Assembly: GCA_964588325.1 (NCBI GenBank)
Contig: CAZPOR010000008.1
Span: 1-64,000, forward strand
Reading direction: 5' to 3'
Length of the DNA stretch: 64,000 nt
Origin: Thiovibrio sp964588325
GTDB lineage: Bacteria; Desulfobacterota; Desulfobulbia; Desulfobulbales; Desulfurivibrionaceae
Positions 50,357 through 59,033 of this stretch are shown in pieces. The position numbers and the translations under genes are program-made. Positions within the stretch are counted from its first letter, which is position 1. The number at the start of each line of letters is the position of its first letter. The notes under the pieces are model-generated. The model saw only the letters and a program-made list of their open reading frames with translations. It did not search any database and was not told the origin of the DNA.

Positions 50357-52786
50357 TCAAGTACTCTGTCGCCCGTCTTCCTGCCCCAGCCTGCGCGGCA
50401 GAGTGAAGAAAAAAGTCGCGCCTCGGCCTGCGGCGGATTCCAGCCAGATTTTCCCGCCATGCCGCTCGATGATCTTCTTGCACAGCGCCAACCCGATACC
50501 GGTGCCGGAATATTCCTCACGGGTGTGCAAACGCTGGAAGAGCTGAAAAACCCGCTCGAAATGCTGCGGCTCGATGCCGATCCCGCTGTCGCGCACCGAA
50601 AAAAGCCACTCGTCCTCACGCGCCACCGCTGCCACATCAATCTCGGGCGCCTCCCCCGAGGCGCAATATTTGATGGCGTTGCCGATCAGGTTCTGAAAAA
50701 CCTGGCCCAACTGCACCGCATCCGCCATGACCGTGGGCAGATCGCCCGCGCTGAGACGGGCGGAGCTCTCCTTGACGGCAAGCTCCAGATCGAGCTGCAC
50801 CCGCGCCAACAGCGCGTTGCAATCAACCGGCTCGAACTCCTTCCCCTTGGTGGTTACCCGGGAAAAAGCCAGCAAGTCGTTGATCAGGGTCTGCATCCGC
50901 TGGGCGCCGTCGACGATATAGCCTATGTAGGCATCGGCCTTCTCGTCCAACTGCCCCTGATACTTCCGGGCAAGCAGCTCGGTAAAGCTGCCGATCTTGC
51001 GCAACGGCTCCTGGAGGTCGTGGGAAGCCACATAGGCGAAATGCTCCAGCTCCTTGTTGCTCCGCTCCAGGGAAACGGCATATTGCCTCAACCCCTCCTG
51101 GGCCTGGCGCAGTTCGGTTATATCCCGGAAAATGGCATACAGGTATTGGTGTTCGCCAAGAGTCAAGATCTGCGCCGACACCGCAATATTTTTGATCTCT
51201 CCGGACTTGGTCCGGTGCTCGGTTTCAAAGTTGTCGCACTCCTGCCGCCTGATTTTTTCTATGTGGGCCTGAATCTCCTCGGGTCTTTCCCTCACCTCGT
51301 AATCCGCCAGCGAGAGCCCGGCAAACTCTTCCCGGCTATATCCCAACTGACAGTGGGCCACGTCATTGAACTCAACGGCCTTGCCCGTTTCCAGATCGAT
51401 AATCAGAATGCCGTCCGGCGATTCGTCGAAAATGGCGCGGTACCGCTGCTCGGATTCATGGAGCAGGGTTTCGACCCGCTTGCGCCTGACCATCTCCCAG
51501 GCGCTGCCCATGTAGAGAATGAGCTGCCGGATATCGTCCGCGTCATAGGGCTCTACCTTGTTGCCAACCCCAAGGACCGCGACGGTGCTCTTCCCGTCGA
51601 AGATGGGAATGCTCAAGTGCCGCAGCAGCGGAAAATGCCCCTCGGGCAGCCCGTTTTTTTTCGTCAGCTTCGGATAATCGTTGTGCACCACCGGCTGCCG
51701 CTGCCGCACGCAATCGGCCCAGATTCCAGCCTGCTGCAATGGGTAATGCGGGGTTTTCTCCGCCTTGCATGAATCCATGACCGCTTCGGACCATTGAAAG
51801 AGCCGCAGGGTCTGCTGATCCTCATTGAAAAAATGCAGATAGCCGACCGTGCTGCGGGCCAGCCGCACCGCTTCCTCCAGGGCATAACGGATCAGTTCCT
51901 CCTCGGTGTCGAATTTCCGCTGACTGAGAGCAAGCAGGACCGCCAGCCGCTCTTCGTTCAACCTCAGCTCCGCATTGGCGCCGGACAGATCCCTGGTTCG
52001 ATCCTCCACCCGCGCCTCAAGCTCAAGGTTCATCTGGTGCAAGGCCAGGTTGCTTTCCTGCAGGCGCTGGGCCATGGCGTCAAAGCCCCGGGAAAGATTG
52101 CCCAGCTCGTCCTTGGCCGCACTCCCGATACGGCAGCCGAGATCACCACCGCTGACCGCGGCAAAGGCTTCGTTCAACACCCGGATCGGCACCGAAAAGG
52201 AACGGATGATCAAAAAGGCAAGGATCAGCAGCAGGATCGCAATGGAGCCAACCACCAAGACGCCTGCCAGCTCAATCCGGCGGGAAAACGCGAGGGAACG
52301 GTCATGATTCAGGTCGTGGAGGGCGTGCGCCGCCGGAGCGGCCACGGCCAGATCCTGAAGGATCCTGGCCGTAAGCCGGTCGTGGAAGCTTTTCTCCTGC
52401 CCGGAAAGTTGCATCCCCTTGCCATGGCTGGGATGCGGCCCGTATTGGGCAAAAAGAAAGCCCAGGTTGCGGGCGGTCCGCGAGAGGCGGCCCACCAATT
52501 CCTCTTCCCCGGCCGAGTCGAAGAGCGCTGTTTCCGCCCGAATCTGTCTGTCCAGGAAGGCATGCTTTTCCACCCACTGGACATGGGCGCGTTCCTCAAA
52601 ATAGATATGGTGCTCGTAGGTCAGGATGGCCAGATCGGCAAGGGAGGAAGCCAGTTCATCGGCAACGATGGCCTTGTGGGTGGCCCGCTCCACCTGACTG
52701 GTCGCCCAGAGAAAGAGCGCGGTCAGGGTCAGCAGCAGGACCACCGGAATAATGCCGATCAGGATGAGCTTGTTCCGAATCTTCAC
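50357..52786 (-). CDS. Membrane sensor histidine kinase (HAMP-GAF-PAS-HisKA-HATPase)
   Basis: An 809-residue kinase starting at GTG 52786 (GAGGGG upstream), 10 bases after the first lipoprotein gene. Seen: TM1 (about 7-28), a periplasmic helical sensor, TM2 (about 172-195), HAMP, a long coiled coil, GAF-like domain (about 300-440, LLALSQRKFDTEEELIRYAL), PAS (about 455-570, YRAIFDESPDGILIIDLETG), HisKA with HDLQEPLRK and HATPase with NLIGNAIKYC, DSGIGIEP and GTGIGLALCKK. Phytochrome-type kinase core. Coupled with two substrate-binding lipoproteins, it probably senses their ligand. Confidence 0.93.
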   Translation of the reverse strand: MKIRNKLILIGIIPVVLLLTLTALFLWATSQVERATHKAIVADELASSLADLAILTYEHHIYFEERAHVQWVEKHAFLDRQIRAETALFDSAGEEELVGRLSRTARNLGFLFAQYGPHPSHGKGMQLSGQEKSFHDRLTARILQDLAVAAPAAHALHDLNHDRSLAFSRRIELAGVLVVGSIAILLLILAFLIIRSFSVPIRVLNEAFAAVSGGDLGCRIGSAAKDELGNLSRGFDAMAQRLQESNLALHQMNLELEARVEDRTRDLSGANAELRLNEERLAVLLALSQRKFDTEEELIRYALEEAVRLARSTVGYLHFFNEDQQTLRLFQWSEAVMDSCKAEKTPHYPLQQAGIWADCVRQRQPVVHNDYPKLTKKNGLPEGHFPLLRHLSIPIFDGKSTVAVLGVGNKVEPYDADDIRQLILYMGSAWEMVRRKRVETLLHESEQRYRAIFDESPDGILIIDLETGKAVEFNDVAHCQLGYSREEFAGLSLADYEVRERPEEIQAHIEKIRRQECDNFETEHRTKSGEIKNIAVSAQILTLGEHQYLYAIFRDITELRQAQEGLRQYAVSLERSNKELEHFAYVASHDLQEPLRKIGSFTELLARKYQGQLDEKADAYIGYIVDGAQRMQTLINDLLAFSRVTTKGKEFEPVDCNALLARVQLDLELAVKESSARLSAGDLPTVMADAVQLGQVFQNLIGNAIKYCASGEAPEIDVAAVAREDEWLFSVRDSGIGIEPQHFERVFQLFQRLHTREEYSGTGIGLALCKKIIERHGGKIWLESAAGRGATFFFTLPRRLGQEDGRQST

Positions 52787-52796
52787 CGAAAACCCC

Positions 52797-53834
52797 TCAA
52801 CGCTTGAAAAGCGTAACCGCATCCGGCTTGATGGCCCGCAGATATTCCGGCAGGACCAGGTCCAGATAATTGGGCATGCCGTTCCCAAGCCCCTGGGAGC
52901 CGCCGCGCTCCACCTGCCAGCGGTACTGGTCCTCCAGATGGACAAAGAGGAAGTTGGGCAGGGCGACATCGATGGTCGTCCTCGCCCAGAGGCCTTCGAT
53001 CTCCCCGGGGGAAATCCGGTTCTCCTTGGCCACCAGTTCCTTGGCCGCGTCCGGTTCGTTCTTCACGAATTGCTCGGCCCGGATCAAGGCGTGCAAAATT
53101 CTGGGCGCCGCCTGAAGATTGAGCGGGATATCGGGCCGGGTGGAGAGAATGCCGAGGATGGGATTGAGGCCGGGTTCGGCAAAGACCACACTTTTGTCGC
53201 CAAGGGCCGTGGCCGCGGCATTGATCATCCTGTTGGTCATGGAAAACCCGTCGATCTCGCCCTTGGCCAGGGCGGACTGAAAAGCCTCCGGTTCCATGAA
53301 CACCCGGACAACCTCGTTTTGGGCCAACCCGTGCTTCATCATAAACAGGTCAAGAAAAAGCTGGCTCAGCACGCCTTTTTTCACTCCGATCCGCTTGCCT
53401 TTGAGATCCTGGGGCGTACCGATGCCCAGGTCGCGGCGGGCGATGATCCGGGTGGAATCATAATCTGACAGGACCGTGGCCAGGATGGCAAACGGGGTGC
53501 GCGCCGGGTCGGCCAGCACAATGGGCGGCGCCCCGCTCACGGCGAAATTGCACGCACCCTCCAGCATGGAGTCAAAGGCCTGCTTCCCGTCGAGATCCTT
53601 CAGGGTGACCGTGAGGCCCTCTTCGGCGAAATAGCCCTGTTCCAGAGCGATCCGGGGCAGGATATCGGTGACGCTGCCATGGCAAAACATCACGGCAAGC
53701 GGTTTCTGGCGCTCTGGGGAGCTTGCCTCCTCTTGCCGCTTGCAGCCTGCGGCCACAAGCAGCAGCACGAGCCCCGCGGCAACCACGGTGCGCCAGCCGG
53801 AGTTCCGCGCAGGAATTTTCACATGAGCTCGCAT
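52797..53834 (-). CDS. Substrate-binding lipoprotein (NMT1/SsuA-like), copy 1
   Basis: A 345-residue lipoprotein (VLLLVAAGCKRQEEAS lipobox) of the NMT1/TauA/SsuA-type periplasmic binding fold: PLAVMFCHGSVTDILPRIAL, GYFAEEGLTVTLKDLDG, TPQDLKGKRIGVKKGVLSQL. Normally it feeds an ABC importer, but no permease or ATPase gene is nearby. Instead it precedes a histidine kinase gene by 10 bases, pointing to ligand sensing. 37% or so similar by eye to the copy at 53949. Confidence 0.88.
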   Translation of the reverse strand: MRAHVKIPARNSGWRTVVAAGLVLLLVAAGCKRQEEASSPERQKPLAVMFCHGSVTDILPRIALEQGYFAEEGLTVTLKDLDGKQAFDSMLEGACNFAVSGAPPIVLADPARTPFAILATVLSDYDSTRIIARRDLGIGTPQDLKGKRIGVKKGVLSQLFLDLFMMKHGLAQNEVVRVFMEPEAFQSALAKGEIDGFSMTNRMINAAATALGDKSVVFAEPGLNPILGILSTRPDIPLNLQAAPRILHALIRAEQFVKNEPDAAKELVAKENRISPGEIEGLWARTTIDVALPNFLFVHLEDQYRWQVERGGSQGLGNGMPNYLDLVLPEYLRAIKPDAVTLFKR

Positions 53835-53948
53835 GCCGCGCCTCCTCCTGATGATGGTTTTGCACCTTTTGGCGCAGCCTTCCGTGCTCGCGGCCCATTT
53901 TCCCCTTGGGCAGCGGCGCTTTGGGCCGGGTTCCTCTGGTGCTCCCTG

Positions 53949-55007
53949 TCATTTTTCAAGCCTGACCCCCTCCGGCTTCACCGCCTGCAATGGTTCCGTC
54001 GCAATCAGCGCCAGAAAATTGGGCGATTGACCCGCGCCATCCCCTGTCTGCTGCGATGTCCAGCGGGCCGCATCCTCCAATCCCATGAGCAGGGCATGAT
54101 CCAGGGTCAGGTTGTACTGGTAGGAATACAGCAGATCCTCGGTCTCGGCCACGGTCCCTTCCTGGCCGGTCTGGGCGATGGCCAGCGTTTCTTGGGGGTG
54201 ATGGAGAATAAACTCCTCGGCCTGCGCCACGGCCTGCAGAAACCGCACCGCCGTCTCGGGGCGCTTTTCCAGCAGCCCTGCGGTGGTCAGAAGCATGACA
54301 TAGTTCCGGCAGAGCCCTGGGGCTTCCAAGAGCACCCCGTTTTTCTGCAAGGAGCGCTGCGCCTGGCTGATGACATTATGGGTCATGGCAATGGCGTCCA
54401 CCTCCCCGCTGGAAAGCGCTCCCAGCAGCTCGTCGGCTTTCATGAAGGCCACCTCGGCATCCTTGAGCGCAAGACCGTTTTTTTGCAGAAACACATCGAG
54501 AAAATAGTGGGCGTTGGTCCCCTGGACCGTGGCGATCCGCTTGCCCAAGAGATCATGGGGCGCTCCAATCCCCCGGTCTGCCCGGCCCAGAATACGCACC
54601 ATGTTGTCCGTGCTTTGCAGGGAGGCGAGAATCCGCAAATCGTTCCGCTGGGCTGCATACTCAACCACCGGCGGCTCAGCGGCCGTGGAAAAATCGCATT
54701 CGCCCCGGAGCATGGCCTCCAGGGAATTCCGCCCAAGGGTAAATTCCCGGACCGTGACCGCCAGCCCCTGGGCGGAAAAAAAGCCCTGTTTTTCGGCCAC
54801 CATCAGGGGCAGGTGCATATTCGCGCCGCGGCAGAGCGCAACCGGAGCCAATCCCGCCGGCTCAGCCTCGGGCGGCTCCGGGTGTTGGCAGCCGGCAGCG
54901 AACAGCCCGCAGCACGCCGCGGCCAGAATACCGCGCAACACACTTCTTCCCTGCCTTCCGCTCCGGGCCGCCGGCCCTGCTCGTTTTTCCCCCAGAAGCT
55001 CAGACAT
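53949..55007 (-). CDS. Substrate-binding lipoprotein (NMT1/SsuA-like), copy 2
   Basis: A 352-residue lipoprotein (AAACCGLFAAGCQHPEPPEA), same fold as copy 1: LPLMVAEKQGFFSAQGLAVT, GECDFSTAAEPPVVEYAAQR, APHDLLGKRIATVQGTNAHY. Both end with a similar tail (LQAVKPEGVRLEK; LRAIKPDAVTLFKR). Met 55007 with GGAGGG is chosen; the longer frame only adds non-signal sequence. First gene of the signalling operon. Confidence 0.88.
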   Translation of the reverse strand: MSELLGEKRAGPAARSGRQGRSVLRGILAAACCGLFAAGCQHPEPPEAEPAGLAPVALCRGANMHLPLMVAEKQGFFSAQGLAVTVREFTLGRNSLEAMLRGECDFSTAAEPPVVEYAAQRNDLRILASLQSTDNMVRILGRADRGIGAPHDLLGKRIATVQGTNAHYFLDVFLQKNGLALKDAEVAFMKADELLGALSSGEVDAIAMTHNVISQAQRSLQKNGVLLEAPGLCRNYVMLLTTAGLLEKRPETAVRFLQAVAQAEEFILHHPQETLAIAQTGQEGTVAETEDLLYSYQYNLTLDHALLMGLEDAARWTSQQTGDGAGQSPNFLALIATEPLQAVKPEGVRLEK

Positions 55008-55153
55008 GCACGCCCTCCATTCCTTGCCGCCCCGGCCGGACCACCCTGCTTTTTGGTCGCCGTTTTTCGCCGCCATACAGGAAAGACATACTGATATGCT
55101 CAGGAAAATAACCGCCAAAGTCAACGAAAAAACTCGTTCGGCAACGCCCTAAC

Positions 55154-55894
55154 CTACACTTGCAGATCAACAATAACGGGCAAATGATCGCTGGCGACCT
55201 TTGAGACGCGAAGACGGCAGCGCTTGCCCCCCAGCACGGTGACAGGCCCCCGGCAAAACACCTTGTCCAGGCCGGTGGAGGGAGAAAAGGAGGGATAGGT
55301 CAGGATGGCATTCTGATAGCCGATGCCATGATTGGTCGCGCAGACAAAACCCAGCGCTTCGGTAAACATCGGCGCGAGCCGCGTCCACCAATCGTTGAAA
55401 TCCCCTGCCACCAGACAGGGCGCATCCGCGGCGATGGAGGCGAACTCCGGGGCGCGCACCAGGCGCCCCACCTGCTGGGGGCGTTCCTTGAAGGAAAGCC
55501 CCAGATGCAGATTGAACACCGGCAACAGCGGCGAGCCTGCATCGCGGGGCAGTTCCAGCTCGGTGAACAGGCAGCCCCGGGCCTTGCGGCCGTTGAGGGT
55601 CAGATCAATATTGCGCTCACGGGCGATGGGATAGCGGCTCAGGGTGGCGTTGCCGTACATCCCCTTGCGCAACCGGACATTGAGCCCCACGGAGTAGTAG
55701 GGATAATTGCAGCTCTCGGCCAACTCTTGGGCCAGATTCAATTCCCGCGAGCGGGGCACTCCCACATCCACCTCCTGCAGCAAAACGATATCGGCATCGT
55801 AATGGTCCAGAACCGCGGCGATGCGCTCCGGGCGAAACCGCCGGTCAACGCCGATGGCCCGGTGGATGTTGTAGGAAAGAATCCGCAAATCCAT
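55154..55894 (-). CDS. Endonuclease/exonuclease/phosphatase-family protein
   Basis: A 246-residue EEP-fold hydrolase: LRILSYNIHRAIGVDRRFRP, IVLLQEVDVGVPRS, VAGDFNDWW and KVASDHLPVIVDLQV, the metal-binding Glu, Asp and His being present. Family members cleave phosphodiesters in lipids, nucleic acids or inositol phosphates. Three bases after the radical SAM gene stop (55897), so co-transcribed. No signal peptide. Whether it works with the selenopeptide pathway is unknown. Confidence 0.88.
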   Translation of the reverse strand: MDLRILSYNIHRAIGVDRRFRPERIAAVLDHYDADIVLLQEVDVGVPRSRELNLAQELAESCNYPYYSVGLNVRLRKGMYGNATLSRYPIARERNIDLTLNGRKARGCLFTELELPRDAGSPLLPVFNLHLGLSFKERPQQVGRLVRAPEFASIAADAPCLVAGDFNDWWTRLAPMFTEALGFVCATNHGIGYQNAILTYPSFSPSTGLDKVFCRGPVTVLGGKRCRLRVSKVASDHLPVIVDLQV

Positions 55895-55896
55895 GG

Positions 55897-57489
55897 CTAG
55901 CGCTCCAGAAAACAGTAGGGATCGCGCTGGGTGAAGACATCGAGGCCGAAACCGTGGCTCACGGCGAGGCACCCTCCGCAGGCGGGCCGCAGGCGGCAAT
56001 CCCGGCAGGCCAGGCACCCGGCCCGGTATTTCCGGGCGGCTGGCGCATCATAGATCTCCGCCAGGGATTGACGGAAGATGTTGCCGATGAGCGAGGGAAA
56101 TTTCCGGCACCCATGCACTTCGCCGTCGGGCAGCAAGGAAACGAAATTAAAGGCCGCGCCGCAGCCGAATCCGGCGCATCCTCCCAGCAGGGGCTCCCCT
56201 TTTTCCGCCCGGAGCAGATTGAAAAGATTATCCTTGAGCCCCATGTCCGGATTCTTTTGGGCTGCGGCCGCATAACGCTCCAGAAATCCCCGATACTCGG
56301 CAACCGGAACCGACTCCAGCAGGGAACCCTCGCCGACCATGGCCAGCCGGTTAAAAACAAAAAGATCGACCCGGTCGCGGAGCAGCTCGGCCAAGGGAAG
56401 CACCTGCTCCATATTGCCCCGGGTCAGGGTGAGCATCACCATGGAATAGATATCCAGTTCGCGCAACAGCTCAAGAAATTTGAGAACCCTGGCAAAATAT
56501 CCCTTGCCCCGGATGAAGTCGTTATGCTCGGCCAAGCCCTCAAGGCTTACCTGATAGAAAACCGGTTTCCGGATGGCCAGCAGGGGCAGGAGATGCTCTT
56601 TTGTGGTGGCGTTGCCCAGGATGGCCACGCCAAAGCCCCGATCCACCGCCGCCTGGTACAGCTCGAGAAAATGGGGATAGAGCAAGGGATTGCCGCCGGA
56701 AAAACTCACCTGCCCCCGCACATGGCGGCTTTGGCAGAAGGCCAGCAGATCATCGAGCACCGCAAGGCCGCGGGCCAGGGGCAAGGGAGCGCGGTCGCTC
56801 CGGTCGTAGCAATGCTTGCAATGCAGATCGCAGACCTGGGTGATGTGCCATTGCAGGGTGAAAACCTCGGCGCTCAGAAAGCGGGGCTCCACCTCCTCGG
56901 TGAGGGGAAAGCTCTCCGCATCCCTGCGGATGCGCGAGGGGGGGGCAAACAGAATCCCCTTGTCCGTTGCCCGCTCAAGCGTTGCCAGAACACCCCCGAC
57001 CGGCAACTTCCCAAGGGTTGCGGCCCGACGGGGCTCAATCCCTTCGGCAACCAGCTTCAGGGCCAGCAGATCCTCTTGCGCGGCCGCCTGCGCCTGGGGT
57101 GTTCCCGTTGCCGGATCGAACCAGACCAGAATCATCTCCGGCTGCGGGCCGGGCTGCCCCCCATCCCCCCCGAGCAGAGCGGGCAAACCGCTAAAGGAGG
57201 AATGCAGCAGTTGCAGCGAAGGATTTATCGTGCGCTGCTCCACTTCGGCGGGCAGGGAAGAGCCTTCCTGGCCCGCCCGGTACAGGGCCAGCTCCAGCCG
57301 GGCCAGATCCGCGAGATATGCAGGAGCATCCGGGAATGTCGCCGCAGGATCGGCAAGCAGTCCGGACAGTTCGGCAAGGCTCCCGGCAGGACTCAGGAAA
57401 ACGATGAATTCCTGCCACTGCGGGTCGGCCAACAGCCTCCGGCAGGCAGGAAAGAGTGCGGCATGGCTACAGGCTCTGGTGTTGGACAT
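55897..57489 (-). CDS. sbtM: Radical SAM/SPASM peptide maturase of SbtM type
   Basis: A 530-residue enzyme. N-terminal 190 residues: helical region (CRRLLADPQWQEFIVFLSPA) thought to handle the peptide leader. Radical SAM core from about 210 with the 4Fe-4S motif CDLHCKHCYD near 218 and QVSFSGGNPLLYPHFLEL. C-terminal SPASM region with many cysteines: GGCAGFGCGAAFNFVSL, GEVHGCRKFPSLIGNIF, YRAGCLACRDCRLRPACGGC and DPYCFLER. This is the architecture of SbtM, the maturase proposed for thio(seleno)oxazole modification of SbtA peptides, and an SbtA-type peptide gene with two UGA codons lies 7 kb away. ATG 57489 is 4 bases from GGAAGGG. Family name from memory; function inferred. Confidence 0.82.
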   Translation of the reverse strand: MSNTRACSHAALFPACRRLLADPQWQEFIVFLSPAGSLAELSGLLADPAATFPDAPAYLADLARLELALYRAGQEGSSLPAEVEQRTINPSLQLLHSSFSGLPALLGGDGGQPGPQPEMILVWFDPATGTPQAQAAAQEDLLALKLVAEGIEPRRAATLGKLPVGGVLATLERATDKGILFAPPSRIRRDAESFPLTEEVEPRFLSAEVFTLQWHITQVCDLHCKHCYDRSDRAPLPLARGLAVLDDLLAFCQSRHVRGQVSFSGGNPLLYPHFLELYQAAVDRGFGVAILGNATTKEHLLPLLAIRKPVFYQVSLEGLAEHNDFIRGKGYFARVLKFLELLRELDIYSMVMLTLTRGNMEQVLPLAELLRDRVDLFVFNRLAMVGEGSLLESVPVAEYRGFLERYAAAAQKNPDMGLKDNLFNLLRAEKGEPLLGGCAGFGCGAAFNFVSLLPDGEVHGCRKFPSLIGNIFRQSLAEIYDAPAARKYRAGCLACRDCRLRPACGGCLAVSHGFGLDVFTQRDPYCFLER

Positions 57490-57588
57490 GATACCCTTCC
57501 GTGGTAATGGGAAACCCTGTTTTTCGGGATCAGTGTACCACAAGCCGGGGAAAAACCAACCTCCTCCCTGTTTGGCGGGAAAAACAGA

Positions 57589-57618
57589 TTGACAGGAGCA
57601 GAGACGCTGTGCCACTAT
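57589..57618 (+). promoter_or_regulatory. Promoter of the orphan riboswitch transcript
   Basis: TTGACA (57589-57594), 18-base spacer, CACTAT (57613-57618). Directed away from the radical SAM gene. Close to sigma-70 consensus at -35. Confidence 0.65.
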
Positions 57619-57624
57619 GAACAC

Positions 57625-57720
57625 ACAGCGAAACGCTGTCTTGGAAAAAGGCAAACCCGGAGTAATCCGGGGACGCAAAGCCAACGGGTCCGCCAGTGCG
57701 GATGGCCGGGTTGCCGATAG
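57625..57720 (+). promoter_or_regulatory. GEMM-I riboswitch (cyclic di-GMP or cGAMP class)
   Basis: Upstream hairpin ACAGCG-AAA-CGCTGT (57625-57639). Then GGCAAACC (57650-57657), a stem CCCGGA capped by the GNRA loop GTAA and TCCGGG, the conserved GGGACGCAAAGCC (57669-57682), a second stem TCCGC-CAGT-GCGGA and the closing GGGTTGCCG. These are the GEMM-I (RF01051) consensus blocks in order. Whether it prefers c-di-GMP or 3',3'-cGAMP depends on one purine near the GGCAAACC block and cannot be settled by eye. A terminator follows; no gene lies downstream on this strand. Confidence 0.9.
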
Positions 57721-57739
57721 GGAAAATGGATTGCTCACA

Positions 57740-57770
57740 CCCATCTCCGGCAACAGAGGTGGGTTTTTTT
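57740..57770 (+). terminator. Terminator, probable riboswitch expression platform
   Basis: CCCATCTC (57740-57747) pairs with GAGGTGGG (57756-57763) with one G-U, followed by seven T (57764-57770), 20 bases after the aptamer. Typical of a GEMM-controlled terminator. Confidence 0.88.
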
Positions 57771-57800
57771 ATGCCCTCTCAGATGTAATGCACAAAAAAA

Positions 57801-57970
57801 CCAGGTTGGGGGGGGGACCTTCAACCCTGGGTGATTCGCTCCGGAGCGGGCGAATCACCTTATAGCCACGCGCGCACTGCCCAAACACCGTATCTACCCT
57901 GATTCTCTGCCTTGCTACAAAACGCGTGGCTCCTCCCAGGGAGAGAGCCCGGCACCCGCCGGGCTCTCTC
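57801..57970. other. Cluster of three hairpins, no gene
   Basis: CCAGGTTG with CAACC(C)TGG (57801-57830), the perfect 10-bp GGTGATTCGC with GCGAATCACC (57830-57859), and the perfect 12-bp GAGAGAGCCCGG with CCGGGCTCTCTC (57941-57970). The last is 10 bases past the stop of the exonuclease gene and might end its transcript, although neither strand has a full T tract. The region could be a structured RNA linked to the riboswitch transcript. Confidence 0.5.
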
Positions 57971-57979
57971 CGCTTTTCC

Positions 57980-58828
57980 TCAGTACCCGTAGCCGGTCCG
58001 CAGCCGTCCCTGCAATCGAGCGATGAGCACCACATCCGGCAGAAATGCCCTCTCCGGCGGAATCGGCAGGTCCAACCGGTGGCTTTCGGCAAACGGAGTT
58101 CCCGCCAGTTTCAGGTTATAGGCCTGCACCAGCAGCGATTCAAGGTTCACCGTATCTTCCACGTTGTAGGCAAGCAGGGTTTCCAGCACCCGGGGCTCCC
58201 GCGTCCGGCAATATTCCCGCCAGAGCAACACGGCAAAGTACCCGTCTACCCCGTTCAGCTCCCCGCGATCAAGCCCCATCTGTTTTTCGCACCCCTTGAG
58301 GCCGCCGGTAAATCCCAGTCCCTGCAACAGGGGGCGCAGATCGATGTGGGCCTGGGTCAGCCTGAAGCCGAAATGACGTTCGAGCATGGGAATGTCAAAG
58401 GCCTTGCCGTTGTAAGTCACGATCAACCGGTAGCGCTGGATATCCTCGCCAAAATCCGCGAGATTCTGCCCCTGCACATAGGTAAAGACCTCTTTCCCGT
58501 CGTAGAGGCTGATGGTGGTGATGCAGTGGTCGTTAAACCGCAAGCCCGTGGTCTCGATGTCGAGATAGGCCACGGAATCGCGGTAATGCGGAAAGATGCG
58601 CCACCGCTGGGCCGCGGGCAGTTGCCGGAGAAAATCGAGGGGCGCCTGCTGCGCGGCCTGGGCGCGGCTGCGAGCCAGATGATCTTGGATGAGCCGCACC
58701 TTCTGGCCGGAAAGAAACGCAGGGTACGGCTCGACAAACTTGTCCCAGGTGGTGACCCCGGCCTGCCAGAGCCGCCGTTCCGTGGTCTCGCCGATCCCTG
58801 GGATATGCACAAAGGTATTGAACAGCAT
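57980..58828 (-). CDS. YprB-type DEDD 3'-5' exonuclease domain protein
   Basis: A 282-residue protein with a helix-hairpin-helix-like N-terminus (FVHIPGIGETTERRLWQAGV, which resembles a DNA-binding HhH) and a ribonuclease H-fold exonuclease domain: VAYLDIETTGLRFNDHCITT (DxE), VTYNGKAFDIPMLERHFG and YNVEDTVNLESLLVQAY. The YprB family is proposed to degrade RNA or DNA ends. Start 58828 with GGAGAGG. Confidence 0.88.
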   Translation of the reverse strand: MLFNTFVHIPGIGETTERRLWQAGVTTWDKFVEPYPAFLSGQKVRLIQDHLARSRAQAAQQAPLDFLRQLPAAQRWRIFPHYRDSVAYLDIETTGLRFNDHCITTISLYDGKEVFTYVQGQNLADFGEDIQRYRLIVTYNGKAFDIPMLERHFGFRLTQAHIDLRPLLQGLGFTGGLKGCEKQMGLDRGELNGVDGYFAVLLWREYCRTREPRVLETLLAYNVEDTVNLESLLVQAYNLKLAGTPFAESHRLDLPIPPERAFLPDVVLIARLQGRLRTGYGY

Positions 58829-59033
58829 CGGTCGGCCTCTCCGCTTGCAGCACGCCGGGGCCGCAAGCAAAAAACCTTGCCGGACCCGCCAATCGCCGGT
58901 GGATTTTATTTTGTCTGGTTGTTGACTCGATTGTTTTGCCGGAAAAAACAAAGGCAAACGAACGGAGCGAGACTCCACGCCATGGCGCGCACTGGCGAAC
59001 AGGTCCTGGGCATGCTCTGCGCCGTGGCCGCGA

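Noticed and set aside
50030..51772. Long plus-strand frame opposite the histidine kinase
   Set aside because: Shadow of a kinase with clear domains on the other strand.
55954..57507. Long plus-strand frame opposite the radical SAM gene
   Set aside because: Antisense to a gene with intact radical SAM and SPASM motifs; no ribosome site or domain.
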